A stretch of 64,000 nucleotides of DNA from Cladorhizidae sp. MBARI D1340-BT2 (Eukaryota; Porifera; Demospongiae; Poecilosclerida; Cladorhizidae), in the NCBI GenBank assembly GCA_028752905.1, contig JAQNBH010000004.1, positions 8,374,559-8,438,558 of the forward strand, read 5' to 3'. Below are positions 55,620 through 64,000 of the stretch, piece by piece; positions within the stretch are counted from its first letter, which is position 1, and each line of letters begins with the position of its first letter. Below the pieces are notes generated by a model. The model saw only the letters and a program-made list of their open reading frames with translations. It did no database searches and had not been told where the DNA came from. Both the position numbers and the translations under genes were made by a program.

Positions 55620-57172
55620 ATGAATTGCAATGACCTTCTCAATAACCAACGAGGTTCAACGTTTCGACCAGATGCTCTAGCCTTCATCAGGAATAATGAC
55701 TAGATGCTCTATCCTTCATCAGGAATAATGACTAGATGCTCTAGCCTCCATCAGGAATAATGACTAGATGTTCTAGCCGTTATCAGCCGTTATCAGGAAT
55801 AATGACTAGATGCTCTAGCCTTCATCAGGAATAATGACTAGATGCTCTATCCTTCATCAGGAATAATGACTAGATGCTCTATCCTTCATCAGGAATAATG
55901 ACTAGATGCTCTAGCCTCCATGACTAGATGCTCTAGCCTTCATCAGGAATAATGACTAGATGCTCTAGCCTTCATCAGGAATAATGACTAGATGCTCTAG
56001 CCTCCATCAGGAATAATGACTAGATGCTCTAGCCTCCATCAGGAATAATGACTAGATGCTCTAGCCTCCATCAGGAATAATGACTAGATGCTCTAGCCTC
56101 CACCAGGAATAATGACTAAATGCTCTAGCCTTCATCAGGAATAATGACTAGATGCTCTAGCCTTCATCAGGAATAATGACTAGATACTCTAGCCTTCATC
56201 AGGAATAATGACTAGATACTCTAGCCTTCATCAGGAATAATGACTAGAACTCGAGCCTTCATCAGGAATAATGACTAGATGCTCTAGCCTTCATCAGGAA
56301 TAATGACTAGATGCTCTAGCCTTCCAGGAATAATGACTAGATGTGCTAGCCTTCATCAGGAATAATGGCTAGATGCTCTAGCCTTCATCAGGAATAATGA
56401 CTAGATGCTCTAGTCTCCAACAGGAATAATGACTAGATGCTCTAGCCTCCATCAGGAATAATACACTATGCTCTAGCCTCCATCAGGAATAATGACTAGA
56501 TGCTCTAGCCTCCATCAGGAATAATGACTAGATGCTCTAGCCTTCAACAGGAATAATGACTAGATGCCATAGCCTTCATCAGGAATAATGACTAGATGCC
56601 ATAGCCTTCATCAGGAATAATGACTAGATGCTCTAGCCTCCATCAGGAATAATGACTAGATGTTCTAGCCTCCATCAGGAATAATGACGAGATGCTCTAG
56701 CCTCCATCAGGAATAATGACTAGATGCTCTAGCCTTCATCAGGAATAATGATTAGATGCTCTAGCCTTCATCAGGAATAATGACTAGATGCTCTAGCCTT
56801 CATCAGGAATAATGACTAGATGCTCTAGCCTTCATCAGGAATAATGACTAGATACTCTAGCCTTCATCAGGAATAATGACTAGATGCTCTAGCCTCCATC
56901 AGGAATAACGATTAGATGCTCTAGCCTTCATCAGGAATAATGACTAGATGCTCTAGCCTTCATCAGGAATAATGACTAGATCTCTAGCCTCCATCAGGAA
57001 TGATGACTAGATGCTCTAGCCTTCATCAGGAATAATGACTAGATGCTAGATGCTCTAGCCTTCATCAGGAATAATGACTAGATCTCTAGCCTCCATCAGG
57101 AATGATGACTAGATGCTCTAGCCTTCATCAGGAATAATGACTAGATGCTCTAGCCTTCATCAGGAAACCTGA
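55620..57172. mobile_element. Hammerhead-bearing element with 1.5-kb array of 32-bp units
   Basis: The left arm fragment AATGACCTTCTCAATAACCA with GTTCAACGTTTCGACCAGAT (55,628-55,675) is followed by about 46 units of CTAGATGCTCTAGCCTTCAT then CAGGAATAATGA, to 57,165. Variants such as CCTCCATC, GATACTC and GATCTC cluster in runs. The array stops at CATCAGGAAACCTGATGAA, where the 57.17-kb coding-like segment begins; no right arm is attached here. A stray right arm lies at 57.94-58.03 kb. The array could therefore have been interrupted by the intervening ~0.77 kb. Confidence 0.88.
55650..55700 (-). ncRNA. Hammerhead ribozyme core, second intact copy
   Basis: Minus strand: CTGATGA (plus 55,684-55,690), A, stem II GGCTAGA-GCA-TCTGGTC (one pair now G-U), GAAA, C-G-U-U and a cleavage site after the second U. 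All core residues are present. Stem I is weak on this copy (C-G, U-A, U-A, then mismatch) because the arm sequence beyond the cleavage site differs from the 43.3-kb copy. Confidence 0.5.
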
Positions 57173-57173
57173 T

Positions 57174-57725
57174 GAATATTTTGAAATGCTGAAGCAAGAT
57201 GTGAGGAAGAAATGTGGAGCTGAAGAACTGAGAGAAGGGAAGATGGTTGAACAAGCATGCAGAGAGAAAGAGAAGAGGAAGGAAGCGTAGGAGAGTAGGA
57301 AGGGAAAGGCTGACGAGCAGAAAGGTTGCAGGGAAATGGAAGGGAGGGGAGATAAGCAGAGATGGACAACTGGGCCTAGTGTTTGTCATGGAATATGTTT
57401 GGAGAGCAGTTCTGATGGTGACTCATCACCAAGCAAGAGAACTCAGAACAGTCACGATTCTGAAGAGTCTGAAATGGGTGAAGAAGCTGGTCCGGACCTA
57501 GCACACCAGCTAGACAACACACCCGTTCTTGTCCCTTCTGCGACTTTTGCTCGTCTCCGTGAGAGTGCCGGAGATGATGGAGTTCTCGATGCGATTTGCC
57601 ACTCCATTGGACCTCTACGTGTGATAAGTGTGGTGTTCTAGAGAGACTATGTGGAGTGTTGCACAACTGCTGTGCTATGAAAAAAGAAAAAATGCAAAGT
57701 GAAATCTTTGGACTTTTTATCAACC
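57174..57725 (+). pseudogene. Coding-like remnant of unknown family
   Basis: Plus-strand frame from 57,174: PDEYFEMLKQDVRKKCGAEE, then REGKMVEQACREKEKRKEA and a TAG stop near 57,290. In the same frame it continues with a Ser/Asp/Glu-rich region (SSSDGDSSPSKRTQNSHDSE), then PSATFARLRESAGDDGVLDA. A small frame change near 57,620 would give CDKCGVLERLCGVLHNCC, a Cys-rich end, to a stop near 57,728. The composition is clearly protein-like. It could be the C-terminal part of a DNA transposase, perhaps of the pogo-like relic 4.5 kb upstream, or a broken host gene. I do not recognise it. Confidence 0.4.
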
Positions 57726-57934
57726 TCTAAATCTTGAAGTGGGTGTGTCTGTTGCATCCAATGCCTAATAGTTATTCACTACGAAGTTATGTTTCTAGGA
57801 ACGATGCTCCTATATGATCGCCATTACGAATAATGGCCCGGAGCTGACGTGAAGTGAATATCGCCAGTATGTATGGTGTCACCTGAACTCTAGACTATGT
57901 ACATAGCTGAGAAATGTCAAATTATTATTATTAT

Positions 57935-58035
57935 TATTATTAACAATAATAATTATTCCTGATGAAGGCTAGAGCTAAAGTTGATTATTGAGAAGGTTTA
58001 TTGTTATGTCAACTGAGAGTTCATTGATTTAATAA
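57935..58035. mobile_element. Hammerhead-family right arm fragment
   Basis: TTATTCCTGATGAAGGCTAG (57,952-57,971), then AAAGTTGATTATTGAGAAGG and TTATGTCAACTGAGAGTTCA. The stem II 3' half and the GAAAC segment are deleted. It may be the missing right arm of the array ending at 57,168. Confidence 0.75.
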
Positions 58036-58728
58036 TAATAATAATAATAACAACAACAACAACAGCTTTTCTTGGCAAGTAAATAAGTTTGGACTCGCCA
58101 GAAGTGTTTGGAACACGTGTGGGTGGGGGAGGCATCTGTTCCCCCAACATGCATACACCTTTTTAAAGCCTAGAAATGACCCCTCAGCATGTGATACTGG
58201 AGGGCATCAGGGTGGGGAAGAGGTTTAGTAACTCACATCAGTGTGTGCTAGAGGTCACCCAGCGGGCTCCAGAATGGCTAGACTGTCCTCTCCTTCCTCA
58301 GGTGTAATGATTCAGGTTTCATCAATGTATGGTATGCTTGTGGCCAGCTAGCAGGTTCTGTGGTGGTTAGACTAGGGGAAGCGGTGTAGTTACAGTGTGA
58401 AGGTCAGCCAGCATTCCCTAGACTGTCCTCCTCCCGTCCAGGTTTAATGGTTCCATTCACATCCAGTCCACATGTGTGGTTCCAGGATGGCGGACTGCGT
58501 AGGTGTAATTCATGTCTTCATGACTAGCTTCCCTTCCAGACACTCCAAGGTTGGTAGCATCTTGGTACATGTAGCTTCACACTGCACCTAATTCATGGTG
58601 CATCTGACAAACCTGGCACCTCCTCTTCATTTGTCCTGAAGTTTTGGGCGCATGCAGAAGTGTTTGTATCTATGAACACTCAAGGCAGGCAGCTCAATGT
58701 GCATATCAGTAGTGGATGGCTTCAGCCA
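58036..58728. other. Spacer without recognised genes
   Basis: Starts with (ATA)n/(ACA)n triplets (58,031-58,063). The rest is unremarkable; no gene was recognised. Confidence 0.4.
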
Positions 58729-58729
58729 G

Positions 58730-59767
58730 GGTAGTGGCTAGGGTTAAGGCCAGGGTGGTGGCTAGGGTTAGGGCCAGGCCAGTGGCTAGGGTTAGGGCCA
58801 GGCCAGTGGCTAGGGTTAGGGCTAGGCTAGTGGCTAGGGTTAGGGCCATGGCAGAGGTTAGGAGTTGCTATGGTTAGGGCCAGGGTAGTGGTTAGGGTTA
58901 AGGCCAGGGGTTAAGGCCAGGGTGGTGGCTAGGGCCAGGGCAGTCGCTAGGGTTAGGGTAGTGGCTAGGATTAAGGCCAGGGCGGTGGCTAGGGTTAGGG
59001 CCAGGGCGGTGGCTAGGGTTAGGGCCAGGGTAGTGGTTAGGGTTAAGGCCAGGGTAGTGGCTAGGGTTAGGGCCAGGGCGGTGGCTAGGGTTAGGGCCAG
59101 GGTAGTGGATAGGGCTCAGGCCAGGGTAGGCTAGGGTTAGGGTTAGGGCCAGGGCGGTGGCTAGGGTTAGGGCCTAGGGTTAGGGCCAGGGTAGTGGCTA
59201 GGGTTAATGCCAGGGTGGTGGCTAGGGCCAGGGCAGTCGCTAGGGTTAGGGCCAGGGCGGTGGCTAGGGTTAGGGCCAGGGTAGTGGTTAGGGTTAAGGC
59301 CAGGGTAGTGGCTAGGGTTAGGGCCAGGGCGGTGGCTAGGGTTAGGGCCAGGGTAGTGGATAGGGCTCAGGCCAGGGTAGGCTAGGGTTAGGGTTAGGGC
59401 CAGGGCGGTGGCTAGGGTTAGGGCCTAGGGTTAGGGCCAGGGTAGTGGCTAGGGTTAAGGCCAGGGTGGTGGCTAGGGCCAGGGCAGTCGCTAGGGTTAG
59501 GGCCAGGGCGGTGGCTAGGGTTAGGGCCAGGGCAGTGGCTAGGGTTAGGGCCAGGGCAGTGGCTAGGGTTAGGGCCAGGTTAGTGGTTAGGGTTAAGGCC
59601 AGGGTAGTGGCTAGGGTTAGGGCCAGGGTAGTGGTTAGGGTTAAGGCCAGGGCGGTGGCTAGGGTTAGGGCCAGGGCAGTGGCTAGGGTTAGGGCCAGGG
59701 CAGTGGCAAGAGTTAGGGCCAGGGCAGTGGCTAGGGTTAGGGCCAGGGCAGTGGCTAGGGTTAGATT
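58730..59767. repeat. Minisatellite, 24-bp unit with TTAGGG
   Basis: About 42 copies built on GTGGCTAGGGTTAGGGCCAG. Longer blocks of about 250 bp are duplicated (58,918-59,165 and 59,200-59,430 match in variant order). It contains the animal telomere hexamer in nearly every unit. Alternating Arg/Ala/Val frames on the plus strand are products of the repeat. Confidence 0.95.
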
Positions 59768-59881
59768 GTTATGAGTATCACAATTGACGGGGGGTACAGG
59801 TCGGTGTGGTTACCAGGGATTGTTATACCACGAGATATTAAGGAAGGGGCTTGGGTGGGTGTGGTCACCCAGTCACATACG

Positions 59882-60082
59882 TTGGTGTAACACATTTTGT
59901 GGTGATCTTCCAAACTCCAAATTGCTCCTCGACTTGAAATGCTCCAGATTCTAGTTGGAGAGGATTAGTTTGAAAGATCTGGTTGGCTGGACTGAGAGAG
60001 CAAGATGACATCATAGCTATTGTGAAGCCTCTGAGGAGCACGTGCAAGAACTCCCCAGGTGCTCTCCAGCTATCGAAGGAGC
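59882..60082 (-). CDS. Candidate orphan exon, unknown gene
   Basis: A minus-strand open segment with protein-like composition, from a possible acceptor CTCCTTCGATAG (just above 60,075) to a strong donor CCAAC|GTATGT near 59,881. It encodes WRAPGEFLHVLLRGFTIAMM, then SSCSLSPANQIFQTNPLQLE and SGAFQVEEQFGVWKITTKC. The LQL...FGVWKI stretch faintly recalls the strand pattern LxL...GxWxI in macroglobulin (MG) domains of the alpha-2-macroglobulin/TEP family, but I would not name it on this. No partner exon was found on the minus strand nearby. Confidence 0.25.
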
Positions 60083-60089
60083 CCGTATG

Positions 60090-60465
60090 GAAGTAGAAAA
60101 TGAGAAATGGCAATGATATTGTATAAACAACGTGTGTGCATATTTACATATACAGTATAGGCCAACACTATTATGGGAAATGCATAGGGAACTACTAATT
60201 ATGATGATGACCATAATAATAACAGCTTGCTGCTGATGTTGAAATGTGGGGGTGTTGTGTGATGATGCAAAGCTCGAGTATGGCTGCCACTTTTGCCAGT
60301 GGGCAACACACTCTTGTAATGATATACAGTAATTAAGGCTGGTAGTCTAATCAAAACTGCTGCTATGTCTCCATAGCTTGTAGCTATATATAGCCAAACT
60401 CATTCTATCTCCGATGTAATGTGTTGTGGATAGTACATGTACATGTAGGTACAGCTTGCCTGGTA
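60090..60465. other. Spacer before the 14-bp array
   Basis: No gene was recognised. TACATGTACATGTAGGTACA lies near 60,436-60,455 at the array edge. Confidence 0.4.
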
Positions 60466-61922
60466 GAGTATGTACAGCCTGCCTGGTACAGCCTGCCTGG
60501 TACAGCCTGCCTGGTACAGCCTGCCTGGTACAGCCTGCCTGGTACAGCCTGCCTGGTACAGCCTGCCTGGTACAGCCTGCCTGGTACAGCCTGCCTGGTA
60601 CAGCCTGCCTGGTACAGCCTGCCTGGTACAGCCTGCCTGGTACAGCCTGCCTGGTACAGCCTGCCTGGTACAGCCTGCCTGGTACAGCCTGCCTGGTACA
60701 GCCTGCCTGGTACAGCCTGCCTGGTACAGCCTGCCTGGTACAGCCTGCCTGGTACAGCCTGCCTGGTACAGCCTGCCTGGTACAGCCTGCCTGGTACAGC
60801 CTGCCTGGTACAGCCTGCCTGGTACAGCCTGCCTGGTACAGCCTGCCTGGTACAGCCTGCCTGGTACAGCCTGCCTGGTACAGCCTGCCTGGTACAGCCT
60901 GCCTGGTACAGCCTGCCTGGTACAGCCTGCCTGGTACAGCCTGCCTGGTACAGCCTGCCTGGTACAGCCTGCCTGGTACAGCCTGCCTGGTACAGCCTGC
61001 CTGGTACAGCCTGCCTGGTACAGCCTGCCTGGTACAGCCTGCCTGGTACAGCCTGCCTGGTACAGCCTGCCTGGTACAGCCTGCCTGGTACAGCCTGCCT
61101 GGTACAGCCTGCCTGGTACAGCCTGCCTGGTACAGCCTGCCTGGTACAGCCTGCCTGGTACAGCCTGCCTGGTACAGCCTGCCTGGTACAGCCTGCCTGG
61201 TACAGCCTGCCTGGTACAGCCTGCCTGGTACAGCCTGCCTGGTACAGCCTGCCTGGTACAGCCTGCCTGGTACAGCCTGCCTGGTACAGCCTGCCTGGTA
61301 CAGCCTGCCTGGTACAGCCTGCCTGGTACAGCCTGCCTGGTACAGCCTGCCTGGTACAGCCTGCCTGGTACAGCCTGCCTGGTACAGCCTGCCTGGTACA
61401 GCCTGCCTGGTACAGCCTGCCTGGTACAGCCTGCCTGGTACAGCCTGCCTGGTACAGCCTGCCTGGTACAGCCTGCCTGGTACAGCCTGCCTGGTACAGC
61501 CTGCCTGGTACAGCCTGCCTGGTACAGCCTGCCTGGTACAGCCTGCCTGGTACAGCCTGCCTGGTACAGCCTGCCTGGTACAGCCTGCCTGGTACAGCCT
61601 GCCTGGTACAGCCTGCCTGGTACAGCCTGCCTGGTACAGCCTGCCTGGTACAGCCTGCCTGGTACAGCCTGCCTGGTACAGCCTGCCTGGTACAGCCTGC
61701 CTGGTACAGCCTGCCTGGTACAGCCTGCCTGGTACAGCCTGCCTGGTACAGCCTGCCTGGTACAGCCTGCCTGGTACAGCCTGCCTGGTACAGCCTGCCT
61801 GGTACAGCCTGCCTGGTACAGCCTGCCTGGTACAGCCTGCCTGGTACAGCCTGCCTGGTACAGCCTGCCTGGTACAGCCTGCCTGGTACAGCCTGCCTGG
61901 TACAGCCTGCCTGGTACAGCCT
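60466..61922. repeat. Perfect 14-bp minisatellite, ~103 copies
   Basis: Uninterrupted, apparently error-free repetition of CCTGCCTGGTACAG over about 1.45 kb. The flanks (60,450-60,480 and 61,925-62,020) hold diverged relatives with CTTGCCTGGTAGAGTATG. With a 14-bp unit all frames close only outside the array, giving open frames of more than 480 codons on both strands that repeat every 14 residues; these are not genes. Confidence 0.98.
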
Positions 61923-62425
61923 GACATATTTCTTGGTAGAGTATGCAAATCTTGCCTGGTAGAGTATGTACAGCCTGCCTGGGGGTGGAGTATGCACATC
62001 TTGCTTGGTTCAGCATGATTAGTTGCCTGAAATGGTCCTATCAAGATCTTGATTTCGGATGCAAAACTCATTGCTATGCCATTTTTTATTGTACTGTAAC
62101 GCATTGCTATTGCATTCGAAAGATAAAAGAGCTCAGAATGTTTGTCCTGCACTTTGTAGAAATACTGTAGAAGACTGTTGTAGCTACTGTTTTTTTGTAG
62201 CTACTGTAACAGGGTCTAGCTTATGAGTTGCATGTCATAGTGGGACTGAGGTTGGCTCTGAGTGGGTGCCATCAAGATGACGTAGGCCCAGAACTTGTAA
62301 GTACTGTACCCGTTTTGGGCTGTACAGATCAGCAGCTGTTTGGTTCGCGAACGTGGGGAGCCATAATTGCCCATAACTGGAGCCTGGAGAACTAAAAGAC
62401 GTTGTGAGGGCAGAGGAGTGCCATT
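61923..62425. other. Spacer after the 14-bp array
   Basis: Begins with decayed array-edge sequence to about 62,025. Nothing else was recognised. Confidence 0.4.
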
Positions 62426-62429
62426 GAGT

Positions 62430-62728
62430 CTCCCTGTTGTTGTGTTGTTGTTATTAGTGTTGTTGTTGCTAGTGCTGTTGTTGTGTTGTTAGTGTTGTTG
62501 TTAGTGTTGTTGTTGCTAGTGCTGTTGTTGCTGCTAGTGTTGTTGTTGCTAGTGTTGTTGTTGCTAGTGTTGATGTCAGTGTTGTTGTCAGTGTTGTTGT
62601 CGATGTTGCTGTTGGTGTTGCTGTCGGTGTTGCTGTCGGTGTTGTTGTCGGTGTTGTGTCGGTGTTGCTGTCGGTGTTGCTGTCAGTGTTGCTGTCAGTG
62701 TTGCTGTCAGTGTTGCTGTCAGTGTTGT
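62430..62728. repeat. GTT-rich triplet/hexamer repeat
   Basis: GTTGTTGTTGCTAGTGTT-type units grade into GTCGGTGTTGCT and then GTCAGTGTTGCT units, a cascade of successive local expansions. Confidence 0.9.
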
Positions 62729-63045
62729 GTCTGGGGGATAATATCGAATCAACCGGCTCCCCCAGCAGGAAGTTTGTGGAGCATACAATGGTTTGGTGTG
62801 GTAGGCATGTTGGGGGCCGTCAGATTATATGTACCTTCTCCTGGAAGGTGGTAGGGAGATATCCACCCAGACCCATCACACTTAAAATGTATTGGCAACA
62901 TTATAATTGAGTCTGTCTGCTGAGGGATGGAAGTGTGCCTCTAATCAGTGTTGTAATCTGGTGTTCCATGGAGGTGCACAGGAAGAAGGAATCGTCACTT
63001 CTAGGACACCTGTTCCAAGCAGTCACACCTTTCTATAGCACATGA
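62729..63045. other. Spacer without recognised features
   Basis: No gene was recognised. Confidence 0.4.
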
Positions 63046-63049
63046 CCAG

Positions 63050-63152
63050 TGGTGCCATGGACACCCCTGTCACCATGGACACCCCTGTCACCATGGACAC
63101 CCCTGTCACCATGGACACCCCTGTCACCATGGACACCCCTGTCACCATGGAT
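63050..63152. repeat. 18-bp minisatellite, ~5.5 copies
   Basis: Near-perfect copies of CACCATGGACACCCCTGT. Confidence 0.95.
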
Positions 63153-63179
63153 GTTTGGGGTTCTTGTCCAACTAATAAT

Positions 63180-64000
63180 CGCTAGGGCTAGGGATGTGTA
63201 GGTCTAGGGATGTAGGGCTAGGGATGTAGGGCTAGGGATGTAGGGGTAGGGATGTGGGGCTAGGGATGTAGGGCTAGGGATGTAGGGCTAGGGATGTAGG
63301 GGTAGGGATGTGGGGCTAGGGATGTGGGGCTAGGGATGTAGGGCTAGGGATGTAGGGCTAGGGATGTAGGGCTAGGGGTGTAGGGCTAGGGATGTGGGGC
63401 TAGGGATGTAGGGCTAGGGATGTAGGGCTAGGGATGTAGAGGTAGGGATGTGGGGCTAGGGATGTGGGGCTAGGGATGTAGGGCTAGGGATGTAGGGCTA
63501 GGGATGTAGGGGTAGGGATGTAGGGCTAGGGATGTAAGGCTAGGGATGTAGGGGTGTAGGGCTAGGGATGTAGGGCTAGGGGTGTAGGGCTGGGGATGTA
63601 GGGCTAGGGATGTAGGGCTAGGGATGTGGGGCTAGGGATGTAGGGCTAAGGATGTAGGGCTAGGGATGTAAGGCTGGGGATGTAGGGTAGAGATGTAGGG
63701 CTAGGGATGTAGGGCTAAGGATGTAGGGCTAGGGATGTAAGGCTGGGGATGTAGGGCTAGGGGTGTAGGGCTAAGGATGTAGGCTAGGGATGTAGGGCTA
63801 GGGATGTAGGGCTAGGGATGTAGGGCTAGGGATGTAGGGCTAGGGATGTAGGGCTAGGGGTGTGGGGCTAGGGATGTGGGGCTAGAGATGTAGGGCTAGG
63901 GATGTAGGGCTAGGGATGTAGGGCTAGGGATGTAGGTGTAGGGCTAGGGATGTAGGGCTAGGGATGTAGGGCTAGGGATGTGGGGCTAGAGATGTAGGGC
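63180..64000. repeat. 14-bp TAGGGATGTAGGGC minisatellite, runs off the window
   Basis: About 58 copies of the same 14-bp family as 50.3-50.8 kb, same orientation, with more variants (GGGGTA, GTGGGGC, AAGGC). It continues past the window end. Confidence 0.96.

Noticed and set aside
55665..57168. Regular 32-bp repeats resembling a CRISPR array
   Set aside because: Units are head-to-tail without unique spacers, the genome is eukaryotic, and the unit is explained as half of a hammerhead.
58922..59774. Arg/Ala/Val alternating frames suggesting a basic protein
   Set aside because: Product of the 24-bp TTAGGG-containing minisatellite; a telomere is also unlikely because pure TTAGGG runs are absent.
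60347..62152. Open frames of 484 to 601 codons on both strands
   Set aside because: They come only from the perfect 14-bp tandem repeat, which repeats as 14 residues in every frame; no start context, domain or splice support.

Overview
This is a eukaryotic, almost certainly animal, genomic window. Two spliced protein-coding genes can be read, and the rest is intron and flanking DNA full of decayed transposable elements and minisatellites. The mix of element types (reverse transcriptases with a restriction-like nuclease end, Gypsy, Mutator-like, pogo-like and hammerhead-bearing inverted elements) and the telomere-like TTAGGG hexamers fit an invertebrate metazoan. A sponge or another marine invertebrate is my guess; no marker in the window settles the phylum.

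Layout. 1-9.9 kb is a retrotransposon graveyard: a Jockey/CR1-type RT tail, two copies of an element ending in a zinc-knuckle plus PD-(D/E)XK-like region, a Gypsy pol relic, three other RT tails, and a ~750-bp (TTA)n tract. 13.8-37.2 kb is a minus-strand BTB-BACK gene of two coding exons. Its BTB domain is cut by a 21.4-kb intron that holds a Mutator-like relic, a TTAA-flanked element with a long palindrome, a second foldback with a pogo-type element inserted in it, and large minisatellites. 37.75-37.91 kb looks like a compact divergent promoter. From there an Alba-domain gene (RNase P/MRP subunit Rpp25-like) runs on the plus strand. Its start codon appears to be assembled by splicing, and two coding exons are visible (39.3 and 45.4 kb). 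Its 3' end was not found. 46-64 kb is mostly tandem repeats, including a perfect 14-bp array of about 103 copies, plus a pogo-like transposase relic.

Main hunt result. A dispersed element family has inverted arms of about 110 bp that carry a hammerhead ribozyme core (CUGAUGA, a 7-bp stem II, GAAAC, GUU/GUC) near the inner end. Three loci have grown arrays of 32-35-bp units, each repeating the CUGAUGA plus stem II half of the ribozyme without the GAAA half. Two minus-strand copies (about 43,316-43,366 and 55,650-55,700) keep every core residue. Short palindromic stem III hammerheads of this kind are known from Penelope-like elements and retrozymes. Half-ribozyme arrays flanked by inverted full ribozymes are, to my knowledge, unusual.

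Most long open frames in the window are products of tandem repeats, and those were rejected. Coordinates of decayed elements are approximate; splice sites were read directly from the sequence.
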